A stretch of DNA of 64,000 bases, from the NCBI GenBank assembly GCA_023488885.1, contig JAMDDH010000037.1, forward strand, positions 1-64,000, read 5' to 3'. The notes beneath the pieces are model-generated. The model did not search any database, had not been told where the DNA came from, and saw only the letters and a program-made list of their open reading frames with translations. Origin of the DNA: Thermoplasmatota archaeon (lineage in GTDB: Archaea > Thermoplasmatota > Thermoplasmata > Thermoplasmatales > Thermoplasmataceae). Each line of letters begins with the position of its first letter. The first letter of the stretch is position 1. The position numbers were made by a program, and so were the translations under genes. Positions 7,540 to 15,509 of the stretch are shown here, one piece after another.

Positions 7540-8885
7540 GTCCGGGACTGTTTCTTGTAATCTTGACTCTATTTGTCCCGGTTGTCGCATTCCTGTTTTA
7601 TTTTGCCGGCCTCAAAGCCGCCAACATAGCGGGAGGGGTTATCAACACCTCAATCGCCGTTCTTCTCTACTTCTTCCGTCCTCCAGTCGGCTTATTCTTT
7701 GTGGATTTTACCACATGGGTTTTCATAATGATGGTTACCGCCATCAGCCTGCTTTCATCGTTTTATGCCACGAGGTACTTCAAAGGCTCAAAAATGGGCA
7801 TAAAGGAAGAAACTTTCTACCTTTTGATGGCCCTTTTCACCACATCCATGCTCTTCAGCCTTGTGATTAACAATTACGGGCTGATGTGGGTGGGCATAGA
7901 GGCTACCACAATATCATCTGCACTGCTCCTCATTACGGACAAGACGGAAACGTCGCTGGAAGCTACGTGGCGCTACCTCGTCATCGTATCTGCGGGAGTG
8001 ACGTTTGCCTTCTTCTCAATAATTCTGATATACTACTCCCTCGGAACGCTTGAGGTGTCAAGCGTGCTTGCAATCACAGCCGGAACTAAATCCACACCTA
8101 TCCTGAAGATAGCGGTCGCCATTGCCCTGATCGGATTTGGCACAAAGGTCGGCGTGTTTCCGGTCCACACATGGTTACCTGACGCCCACAGTGAGGCACC
8201 TTCGCCCGTAAGTGCCATGTTCTCCGGAGTTCTTCTTCCAACCGCACTGTATGTTCTTTACCGTATATTCGAGATCGATCCTTTAAGAAGCCTGTACGTG
8301 TGGTTCGGCGTCATATCCGTGGTTGCTGCCTCAATATTCCTCGGATACCAGACCAGGTACAAGAGAATGTTCGCATACTCGACAATGGAAAACATGAACT
8401 TGGCCCTGATAGGCTTTGCCAGCGGTGGCATAGCCGGAATAACCGGGGCTCTGCTTCTGCTTATATCACACAGCTTCGGCAAGGCGGGTGCATTTTACTC
8501 GTCGGGCAATGTCCTGAAGGCTACCGGAAAGAAAGGGATTGAAGATATAAACGGGCTCTGGAACTCAATGCCCATGACCTCCGGTTCCATGCTCCTGTCC
8601 TCTCTCGCGGTAACTGGAACTCCTCCCTTCGGTACGTTCTTCGGCGAATTCCTGATACTTTACAATCTGTTGACGCTGCATTATTACATTCAATTTGTAA
8701 TTGTACTATTTTTCCTTATGACTGCATTCATCTCGGTTAACCTCAACGTTTCAAAGATGATCTTCAGAGGGGAATCTGACTATTCCGAACCTGACAGGGT
8801 AATGCCGCTGATTTCCATGGTTTCGTCAGTCATGCCCATCGTGATAGGAATAATTTTCCTGGTGATGACAATTGAAATGGTATAA
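7536..8885 (+). CDS. Antiporter-like membrane subunit, HyfF/NuoN-like
   Basis: A 449-residue proton-translocating subunit with about 14 helices, related to NuoL/M/N and MrpD. Conserved features are the glutamate in MWVGIEATTISSALL (trans-membrane helix 5 of the family), the lysine-containing IGFGTKVGVFPVHTWLPDAH segment and SHSFGKAGAFYSSG. These charged residues line the ion path in characterised relatives. It overlaps both neighbours (4 bp upstream, 14 bp downstream). It belongs to the membrane arm of the same complex as the other five subunits. Confidence 0.85.
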   Translation: MSPGLFLVILTLFVPVVAFLFYFAGLKAANIAGGVINTSIAVLLYFFRPPVGLFFVDFTTWVFIMMVTAISLLSSFYATRYFKGSKMGIKEETFYLLMALFTTSMLFSLVINNYGLMWVGIEATTISSALLLITDKTETSLEATWRYLVIVSAGVTFAFFSIILIYYSLGTLEVSSVLAITAGTKSTPILKIAVAIALIGFGTKVGVFPVHTWLPDAHSEAPSPVSAMFSGVLLPTALYVLYRIFEIDPLRSLYVWFGVISVVAASIFLGYQTRYKRMFAYSTMENMNLALIGFASGGIAGITGALLLLISHSFGKAGAFYSSGNVLKATGKKGIEDINGLWNSMPMTSGSMLLSSLAVTGTPPFGTFFGEFLILYNLLTLHYYIQFVIVLFFLMTAFISVNLNVSKMIFRGESDYSEPDRVMPLISMVSSVMPIVIGIIFLVMTIEMV

Positions 8886-10047
8886 ATTCGGAAAACCCTC
8901 CGGAAGGCTCATAGGACAGGTCGACGAGTTCATAGTACACTCTGATTCAATACTTGAAGTCGAGGACAGCACTGCAGTAAAACGTGTTAATTATCACAAG
9001 GTTCCCGGGGAATTCGTGTTTGCTTACGGCCCGTCCACCGGTGGACTCATGGAATCGGTGGGGTTTGACCTTTTCACTCCGGGGGAGCTCATAAATCATG
9101 TCGATGTCGATCCGAACTTCAAGAAAAGGACACTCCAGGTAAAGGGAAAAAGTGTCCAGGATGCGCTTCTAGTTGTCGAGAGAATTAACGGCTTTCATTC
9201 TGTGTCCAATTCAATTGCTTTTGCGTCCGCAGTGGAAGATGCCCTGGGTATCGAAATAAGCGATGAAATCCGTCACACCAGGATATTAATGATGGAACTT
9301 GAGAGAATACGAAGCCATCTGGAAGTGGTAAAACGCGTATGCGAACCTGCCGGATTCGGTGTGCCGTCCAACCAAATCGGCTATCTGAGAGAAGAGGTTT
9401 CCAGGATAATATCTAGGGCGACAGGACACAGGTTTTTCTTCAGTTCAAACGGCGTCGGCACGGTTCACTTCAATGCGAACGGAATTGTTCCCGCACTGGA
9501 TAAGATCGTCAACGAGTTTGATCACATATTCAGGGGCCTTCTGCAGTCAAAAATATTCCTTAACCGGCTGCAAAATAACGGGAGGGCACATCATCCCAAT
9601 CTGCTGGGGCCTGCAGCAAGGGCTTCAGGTCTCAGTGTGGACGCCAGGATGGATTCCGGGACCATATCTTATAAAGACATCGATTTTAATCCGGTTCTGC
9701 AGGAAGAAGCTGACAGTTTCGCCAGATTCATGGTACGAAGCAGGGAAATTTTCCAGTCAGCGGAAATAATAAGATCATTGGAGAACGTGGGAGATTTCAA
9801 ATCGGCTGATATATCCGTTTCAGGAAGCGGCGAAGGAGCCGCCAGAGTGGAAAGTCCTCAGGGAGACCTTTTCTACTATGTCAATTTGGAGGACGGCGTT
9901 GTGGAAGACCTGAAAATGGTATCCCCATCCTACATGAATATACTCGCCTTCGAAGATTCAATCGTCGGAAACATATTCACTGATTTTCATTTCAACTGGG
10001 AAAGTTTTGGAATCTGGGTATCTGAGATAGGAGTTGAGATAAGATGA
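8872..10047 (+). CDS. NiFe-hydrogenase large-subunit-like protein lacking the nickel site
   Basis: A 391-residue member of the NuoD/HyfG/HycE family. The N-terminal nickel motif, normally RICGxC, reads ERINGFH at residues 103-109: Asn106 and His109 replace the cysteines. The C-terminal motif, normally DPCxxC, reads DFHFNW at 371-376: His373 and Trp376 replace the cysteines. None of the four NiFe ligands remains, so hydrogen chemistry at this site is not expected. In this it resembles energy-converting-hydrogenase-related (Ehr) complexes and NuoD. No NuoC-type domain or hydrogenase maturation gene is seen nearby. It ends 4 bp inside the next gene. Confidence 0.85.
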   Translation: MKWYKFGKPSGRLIGQVDEFIVHSDSILEVEDSTAVKRVNYHKVPGEFVFAYGPSTGGLMESVGFDLFTPGELINHVDVDPNFKKRTLQVKGKSVQDALLVVERINGFHSVSNSIAFASAVEDALGIEISDEIRHTRILMMELERIRSHLEVVKRVCEPAGFGVPSNQIGYLREEVSRIISRATGHRFFFSSNGVGTVHFNANGIVPALDKIVNEFDHIFRGLLQSKIFLNRLQNNGRAHHPNLLGPAARASGLSVDARMDSGTISYKDIDFNPVLQEEADSFARFMVRSREIFQSAEIIRSLENVGDFKSADISVSGSGEGAARVESPQGDLFYYVNLEDGVVEDLKMVSPSYMNILAFEDSIVGNIFTDFHFNWESFGIWVSEIGVEIR

Positions 10048-10667
10048 GCAGCATCTGGTTCCTGGAAGGTATAAGAAAAGGCAGAAAAACGGAGAAGTTT
10101 CCGAAAGCTTCCCCAAAAGAACCACCTCTATGGCCATCCAGGCTGGAAGGGAAAGGCGAAGTGGACTGCCCAACAAATGCAATAGACAACAACGCTTGGG
10201 ATTCTGGTAAATGCGTATTCTGCAGGAGATGCGAGCAGAGTTACAAACCTTCACTCGATCAGGACATATTCACCGTTAAGGACACGAATCAACTTTTCAG
10301 AAAGTCATTTTATCTTTACAAACTGGATAGCGGATCATGTGGAGCCTGCAATGTCGAACTCGGAACAATATTCGATCCACAGTATGACGCAAACAGGCTG
10401 AATATATTCACAACCAACACCCCAAGGCACGCTGACGCAATTGTTGTAATGGGTGTAATGACTGATGGCATGAAGGAGGCTCTGCAAAAGGCCTACGAAG
10501 CCATGCCGGACCCTAAGCTGATCATAGCACTCGGAACGTGTGCCATATCCGGTGGGGTAATAGGTAAATCTGCCCTTCCAAGAGATCAATACAACGTTGA
10601 GATATCCGGGTGCCCACCCTCTCCTTATACCATACTGAAGGCTATTTCCAGGGCCAGGGGTGATTAA
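10044..10667 (+). CDS. Ferredoxin-domain / HyfI-NuoB small-subunit fusion
   Basis: A 207-residue fusion. The N-terminal part (about 35-75) keeps four cysteines, Cys42 in DCPTNAI and Cys57/60/63 in CVFCRRC, enough for one [4Fe-4S] cluster; it resembles half of a HyfH/NuoI ferredoxin. The C-terminal part (about 90-205) is NuoB/HyfI-like and retains the ligands of the N2-type cluster: Cys99 and Cys102 in SCGACNVEL, Cys166 in GTCAISGG and Cys190 in GCPPSP. It would pass electrons between the partner protein and the membrane arm. A stand-alone NuoI/HyfH gene is missing, which fits the fusion. Confidence 0.85.
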   Translation: MSSIWFLEGIRKGRKTEKFPKASPKEPPLWPSRLEGKGEVDCPTNAIDNNAWDSGKCVFCRRCEQSYKPSLDQDIFTVKDTNQLFRKSFYLYKLDSGSCGACNVELGTIFDPQYDANRLNIFTTNTPRHADAIVVMGVMTDGMKEALQKAYEAMPDPKLIIALGTCAISGGVIGKSALPRDQYNVEISGCPPSPYTILKAISRARGD

Positions 10668-12422
10668 TTGCTTCAGTTACTTGTCGTGCTACTGTTTGGA
10701 GTTGCAGCAATTCTCGGCGCATTGAACCGTAAGCTCGGTTATGCCGGAATGCTGGTATCCGCTGTGATCTTCGGGCTGGTCCAGTTCACACCGGCCAGTT
10801 ATCTCTCATATTTCTCACTCATATCCTCATTTGTCTGGGTTTTTGTTGCCATATACTCATTTTCGTATGGCGAGCACTACGGCAAATGGCTCTCTTCCAT
10901 GCTGCCACTCACAATTATGGGCATGGCTCTGATACTCATTTCAACAAACTATCTTGTGCTGATCACGGGATGGGAAATCATGTCGGTACCATCATACGTA
11001 ATAATAGCACTGAACAAGAAAGAGGACATGCCGGCTGCAGTGTTCATGCTCTTCAGCGAATTCAGCACGGTATTTCTTATCGCCGGCGTAGCTTATGCTT
11101 ACAGCATATCCGGCACGCTAAATATCATCGCCCTGAATGACTACCTTCCGATGCTGCTGATTTCGCTTGCCGGACTGACAAAAATGGGTATGACTCCATT
11201 CATGATCAGTGAGTGGCTACCCATAGCCCACGGTAATGCGCCTGCAAACGCATCGGCAGTTCTGAGTTCTACCATGACTCTCATGGGAGTCTTTGTCATA
11301 ATGAGACTTGTATTCCTGAGCCCGCTGGTAATCTATATCGGAATATTTTTCCTTATAATAGGCGGGCTTTCCATAATTTTCGCTGCAATCTATGCATATA
11401 TATCTGAAAACATGAAGATGCTTGCGGGTTTCAGCACAATAGAAAACAATGCATCTATACTGAGTGCAATCGGATTGTACATAATTGCTTTTTCACCAAC
11501 GCTGAGATCATTCATTCTTATCGTGATCATAATATTCAGCCTGGCTCATTCCCTTTCGAAAACCGGCCTGTTCCTCGCAATTGGAAACACTGGAGGAGAG
11601 TTCTTCGGAGAAATAACTGGCTTTTCGAACAGATGGAACAATGTCGGCACATTCCTTACGACAATATCTCTCTCCGGACTGTTTCCGACAATTGGCGGGC
11701 TTGGTGTCTGGATGCTCCTCGAATCCTTCTTCATGGAGGCCTACTCGGGAGGGTTCACTGGAATCATGGCAATAATTGTCGGATCGGTACTTGCGCTTGG
11801 AGAAGGCATGGCAACTGGCGCATTGCTTAAGGTCCTGTCCTTTGGCAATCTCTTTCACAGGTCCAACAGGGGAAGGCGCAGTATCGGATCCTTCACGGTA
11901 ATGGCCCTGGGAGGTTTCCTTGTGTTTATGCTAAGCATTTCAATTCTGGTCTTCCCGTCCTCATTTATTAGCGGGATACCCGGGGTTCTGATTTTCAATG
12001 GCTTCATGATCACCTCGAAGTTTGGCAGTGCTGATTTCGGAGTGCTTTCTCCGGATTATATAATTCTCCTGATATCTGTGTTCTCCATTCTGGCTTATGC
12101 TATATTCAGGAAGCCCAGGCATAGAACGGTTCCGGTCTGGAACGGTGGCAGGGACATTGCAGACATATACACTTCATACGCATACTCAAACAACATCAGG
12201 CTGATGCTTCGCAAAATACTCCGGACAAGGATTGGAAACCAGAATCAGTCAATAACCGTCATGGACGTTTTCTGGTATGCAATGTTGAGAACGGGAAAAG
12301 CTTACAAATCGGTGTGCAAATACATAACTCTTCGTTTCATGAACAGTTCTATCGGCTGGTATATGATATACATGATTGCAGCATTCATGATCACTCTGAT
12401 AATATCCGTAGAATTGATCTGA
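10668..12422 (+). CDS. Antiporter-like membrane subunit, HyfB/NuoL-like
   Basis: A 584-residue polytopic protein of the NuoL/HyfB/MrpA family and the last gene of the operon. The trans-membrane motif LITGWEIMSVPSYVIIALN carries the conserved glutamate, and LTKMGMTPFMISEWLPIAHG and SLAHSLSKTGLFLAIG carry the lysine-bearing helices used for ion translocation. The C-terminal part, after about residue 480, has a cytoplasmic segment and a final helix. It starts with TTG directly after the preceding stop codon, with no gap. The operon ends 3 bp before the stop of the convergent KaiC-like gene. Confidence 0.85.
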   Translation: MLQLLVVLLFGVAAILGALNRKLGYAGMLVSAVIFGLVQFTPASYLSYFSLISSFVWVFVAIYSFSYGEHYGKWLSSMLPLTIMGMALILISTNYLVLITGWEIMSVPSYVIIALNKKEDMPAAVFMLFSEFSTVFLIAGVAYAYSISGTLNIIALNDYLPMLLISLAGLTKMGMTPFMISEWLPIAHGNAPANASAVLSSTMTLMGVFVIMRLVFLSPLVIYIGIFFLIIGGLSIIFAAIYAYISENMKMLAGFSTIENNASILSAIGLYIIAFSPTLRSFILIVIIIFSLAHSLSKTGLFLAIGNTGGEFFGEITGFSNRWNNVGTFLTTISLSGLFPTIGGLGVWMLLESFFMEAYSGGFTGIMAIIVGSVLALGEGMATGALLKVLSFGNLFHRSNRGRRSIGSFTVMALGGFLVFMLSISILVFPSSFISGIPGVLIFNGFMITSKFGSADFGVLSPDYIILLISVFSILAYAIFRKPRHRTVPVWNGGRDIADIYTSYAYSNNIRLMLRKILRTRIGNQNQSITVMDVFWYAMLRTGKAYKSVCKYITLRFMNSSIGWYMIYMIAAFMITLIISVELI

Positions 12423-12425
12423 CCA

Positions 12426-13343
12426 TTATCTGATTCTCTTCAGATCGAATGATCCAAGGTCGATTTTGTCACCGTCACTGAAAACCTCTACCCAGTCCCT
12501 TGATCTGGTATCTTTCAATCCTCTCACCCTGAGGTATTCCGTGGATATTTCGGATCTGAATTCAATCGATCCATCCATGAAATAGTTCACGTTTTCATAG
12601 AGGCTCCTCTGAAAAATTCCGTCTTCTATAGTGTACAGTGTAACAGCACCTTCAATTCTCCTTCTCTGGGAGAAGTGCTGAAAAGCCTTCGAAAATGTCT
12701 TCTCTTCTGTCTGAGTTATCCATCCTGTCAGGGAGAATACAACCATTCTATATGGGCCGCTGTTTGCTTTCGTGGAAGCTGAAATGCTGTCCACAGTCCT
12801 GAGGAAATTACTGGTGTTCGTCACTCCTTCAACCACCGTGGCATTCTTGTCCGTGGATTCACTCTGTATCACCTTGGAATAGGCATCCACGAATTTCAGC
12901 ATTCCCGAATTCTCATATTTTTCGACAGAATCTGATATTCCGAAGAGGTCCTGCTTGATCCTGGTCACATCCCTGTCCAGCGAGACAACTATGACGGGAT
13001 ACCCGTCCAGTATTGAAGAACTGATAAAGTTGTTGGCAACGGAGTATTTTGAGCAATACGGTGGGCCGTTCAGCAGGATATTGGACGGCTCAGGGAAACC
13101 ACCAGATAGAAGATCGTCAAGCTTCTTAGTGCCGGTGCTGACTTTTCCTGCAGGCTTGATTCCGAAATTACCCTTCCCACGGTCTGTACTCTCGTCCACA
13201 ATTTCCTGCCGGTTAACTGTGGATATGGCACCCTCGACATCCTTGAGCAGTTCGAACGTCTTGCCAAGCTGGTCCTTAAGCTGGTTCCTGAGCGTAACAA
13301 GATTCTGCAGGGATTCCTCAATAGGCTTGTTATCTTCACTCAT
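12426..13343 (-). CDS. KaiC/RecA-like ATPase-fold protein with degenerate P-loop
   Basis: A protein of 305 residues. A predicted coiled-coil N-terminus (about 5-45) is followed by a KaiC/GvpD-type RecA fold beginning GTKKLDDLLSGGFPEPSNIL. The Walker A position reads GPPYCSKYS (residues 93-101), with serine in place of the usual glycine before the lysine and tyrosine in place of the usual Thr/Ser directly after it, so nucleotide binding is doubtful. A Walker-B-like strand is MVVFSLTGWI. Single-domain KaiC homologues in archaea are mostly uncharacterised signalling or scaffold proteins. I chose the ATG at 13343; a GTG at 13355 would overlap the upstream gene. It is probably cotranscribed with the upstream enolase-superfamily gene. 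Confidence 0.65.
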   Translation of the reverse strand: MSEDNKPIEESLQNLVTLRNQLKDQLGKTFELLKDVEGAISTVNRQEIVDESTDRGKGNFGIKPAGKVSTGTKKLDDLLSGGFPEPSNILLNGPPYCSKYSVANNFISSSILDGYPVIVVSLDRDVTRIKQDLFGISDSVEKYENSGMLKFVDAYSKVIQSESTDKNATVVEGVTNTSNFLRTVDSISASTKANSGPYRMVVFSLTGWITQTEEKTFSKAFQHFSQRRRIEGAVTLYTIEDGIFQRSLYENVNYFMDGSIEFRSEISTEYLRVRGLKDTRSRDWVEVFSDGDKIDLGSFDLKRIR

Positions 13344-13351
13344 CTTATTTC

Positions 13352-14545
13352 TCACTCTGGTGGTTTATACGTGCCAGAAACAACCCATGGCGGCTCCACT
13401 GGGTCAAATGGTTCCATTCCGTCAACTGCACTGCTTTGCAGGATTTTTTCATTAACTACCACGCCAAGCCCGGGTTTTCCAGAAAGCTTGAATTTCCCTT
13501 TCTCGAGGGTATAGCCCGATTGAAGAAGGTTTTTCTTCCAGTCCGGCCAGAAAACCTCGAAGCTCTCCTGTATCAGGAAATTCGGAAGTGTCACATCAAC
13601 ATTCAGGGTAGCCGCTGTCTGTATTGGCCCAAAAGCATTGTGATAGGCAACAGGAACTCCAAAAGCCTCGGCTATTGCTCCAGTTTTCTTGGCTTCCAGT
13701 ATTCCAAGGGAATTTGTCAGATCCGGCTGTATAATATCCACCAGGCCCTGGGATATGTACCTCGCAAAATCGGACTTGTTCAAAAGCCTCTCGCCGAGGG
13801 CAATCGGTGTCCTGACATACCGTTTTACCTCGAGAAGCCCCATTTCAAGTTCCGGATGAACCGGTTCCTCAAGGAAAAGCGGGTTGAATTCATCAAGGGC
13901 AGTTCCTGCTGCAATTGCCGCTCTGGTGGAAAATCTCCCATGGCACTCAATGAGCAGGTCGACTTTATCTCCAAATTCCTCTCTGAGAGCACCAACGATG
14001 TTGACTGCATTGGCCAGCCCCTCCCTTGATATGGTGTCGTAATTGTTGCCAAACGGGTCAAATTTCATGGCATCGAAGCCTTTTGATACAACCACCTTCG
14101 CTTTCCTGACGAAATCCTCCGGGGTCACACAGTCAGAATACCATCCGTTTGCGTAGGCCCTGATTTGCGGGTTGAATTCTCCGCCAAGAAGTTTGAAAAC
14201 AGGCGTACCGGTGGCCTTTCCAATGAGGTCCCAGCTGGCGATTTCGAAGGCGCTGAGTGCCGAGGTTGCCTCCATGGACTTAGACAGATAAAACGAGTGC
14301 TTGTAGAAAGTTTTCAGATTCCTTTCAACATCATAGAAATCCGCTCCGAGAAAAACTCTCTTTACTTCTTCCATACTCTCTTTCACTGGTAGGGTCATCA
14401 ACGTGGTTGGAGCTTCACCGAAACCGACAAGGCCGTCGTCAGTAGTAAATTTCACAAGCAGTATTGTGGAACTCCATGGGGAAGATATCTCTCTGCCTTT
14501 CTCTCCAAGTTCCAGAATTTCAATATCTTTGATCTTCGAAGACAT
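13352..14545 (-). CDS. Enolase-superfamily sugar acid dehydratase (gluconate/galactonate dehydratase-like)
   Basis: A 397-residue enzyme of the mandelate racemase/muconate lactonizing group. Visible active-site features are KFD at 161-163, metal ligands Glu200 (IECHGR), Glu226 or Glu227 (FLEEP) and Glu252 (GERL), and a catalytic His302 (YHNAFGP). This set matches acid-sugar dehydratases. In Thermoplasma and Picrophilus a related enzyme dehydrates gluconate to 2-keto-3-deoxygluconate in the non-phosphorylating Entner-Doudoroff pathway, the likely role here. Galactonate, xylonate or arabinonate specificity is equally compatible with the sequence. Its 3' end abuts the KaiC-like gene. Confidence 0.75.
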   Translation of the reverse strand: MSSKIKDIEILELGEKGREISSPWSSTILLVKFTTDDGLVGFGEAPTTLMTLPVKESMEEVKRVFLGADFYDVERNLKTFYKHSFYLSKSMEATSALSAFEIASWDLIGKATGTPVFKLLGGEFNPQIRAYANGWYSDCVTPEDFVRKAKVVVSKGFDAMKFDPFGNNYDTISREGLANAVNIVGALREEFGDKVDLLIECHGRFSTRAAIAAGTALDEFNPLFLEEPVHPELEMGLLEVKRYVRTPIALGERLLNKSDFARYISQGLVDIIQPDLTNSLGILEAKKTGAIAEAFGVPVAYHNAFGPIQTAATLNVDVTLPNFLIQESFEVFWPDWKKNLLQSGYTLEKGKFKLSGKPGLGVVVNEKILQSSAVDGMEPFDPVEPPWVVSGTYKPPE

Positions 14546-14631
14546 GGAAGTAAATCAGTGAAATGGTACTTAAATCTATCAGCCGAAGGTTCTTTTACCC
14601 TGACAATTGATTGGATTAATTGAAGGAAGTG

Positions 14632-15171
14632 TTACTTATCTGGAGAATATTCATCGATTTTAAGGCCCATTTTTGAAACGACTGCATTGATGAATGATTC
14701 ATTATTTCCATAGAAGATTCTTTTCCCGGTGGTTCTGGTGAACATATATATTTCCTTCCCGTTCCAGTTAATGTGAAATGGAGGGATCAGCCCTCTAGAA
14801 TCCCTGAATCTCCTGAACCTTTCGTCATATCCTATCACAGGATCCTTTACTTCCTCTCTTTTTATGACGAACAGGTTAACGAGATTGTCATCATAGAATC
14901 TCAGCTCTTCTTCATCCACAGTTACATACCCGCTGTGTTTGTGTAGCGGTTTGCCTATGGGTTGAGAAGCGTGTGCTTCAATCCATCTCTCTCTCCTAGA
15001 TATTTCATCGAATTCATCATCGAAGATCCAGAGTGCCTGGAATATGTTGATCCTCATTTTTATCAAGCTCTCTATGAACTTGCTCCTCGGAACGTCTCCT
15101 CTCTCTCTGTCGATGAGTTTCAGGAGGCCCTCATCGAGTGATATGCTGATCCTCTCATTCATCTTCTGCAT
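14632..15171 (-). CDS. Ribbon-helix-helix DNA-binding protein, unknown C-terminal domain
   Basis: The 179-residue protein begins with a ribbon-helix-helix fold: strand ERISISLDEGLLKLIDRE, then helix SKFIESLIKMRINI. This indicates a dimeric DNA-binding regulator of the CopG/Arc type. The C-terminal 120 residues, with many charged and aromatic residues, do not match a domain I recognise and could bind a ligand or a partner. The gene is divergent from aconitase, separated by about 340 nt, so autoregulation or control of aconitase is possible but is only an inference from position. Confidence 0.55.
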   Translation of the reverse strand: MQKMNERISISLDEGLLKLIDRERGDVPRSKFIESLIKMRINIFQALWIFDDEFDEISRRERWIEAHASQPIGKPLHKHSGYVTVDEEELRFYDDNLVNLFVIKREEVKDPVIGYDERFRRFRDSRGLIPPFHINWNGKEIYMFTRTTGKRIFYGNNESFINAVVSKMGLKIDEYSPDK

Positions 15172-15509
15172 TAATTATGGAATTGTCATATTTAATACTT
15201 ATCATAATAGTAGGAAACTTATTACACATATCCGACCCCCGAAAAACAAAGCCATGGTACAGGGGATGCCAGTGTTAATGTAATACTTCAGTCACAAGAA
15301 AACCCGGATATGCAAGAGCAAACGAACCCAGTAAAGAAAAGCTCAGGTGAGGTAATCGGGTATCAGGGTAACAGAATCTTGGGACACAACACATAAATAG
15401 TTATTTAACAGAATGTTTTATCTGGTGTTTCGTGCCATCACGATACAATCCAGTTTCTAACTGTATTAGAAAATCATAATTATCGAAATAGGATACACGT
15501 TTGATCTGC
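15172..15509. other. Intergenic region between RHH gene and aconitase
   Basis: About 340 nt carrying the divergent promoters of the two flanking genes. AT-rich TATA-like stretches occur near 15390-15405 (acataaatagttatttaac) and 15471-15483. A stop-free stretch of about 60 codons ends at 15396, but it has no usable start until late and no recognisable similarity. No RNA gene is seen. Confidence 0.4.

Noticed and set aside
8872-10047. A functional NiFe hydrogenase
   Set aside because: The four cysteine ligands of the nickel site are absent, and no maturation genes are visible in the window.
15213-15396. Stop-free stretch of about 60 codons upstream of aconitase
   Set aside because: There is no start codon until late in the frame, no ribosome binding site and no recognisable similarity; the length is not unusual by chance.
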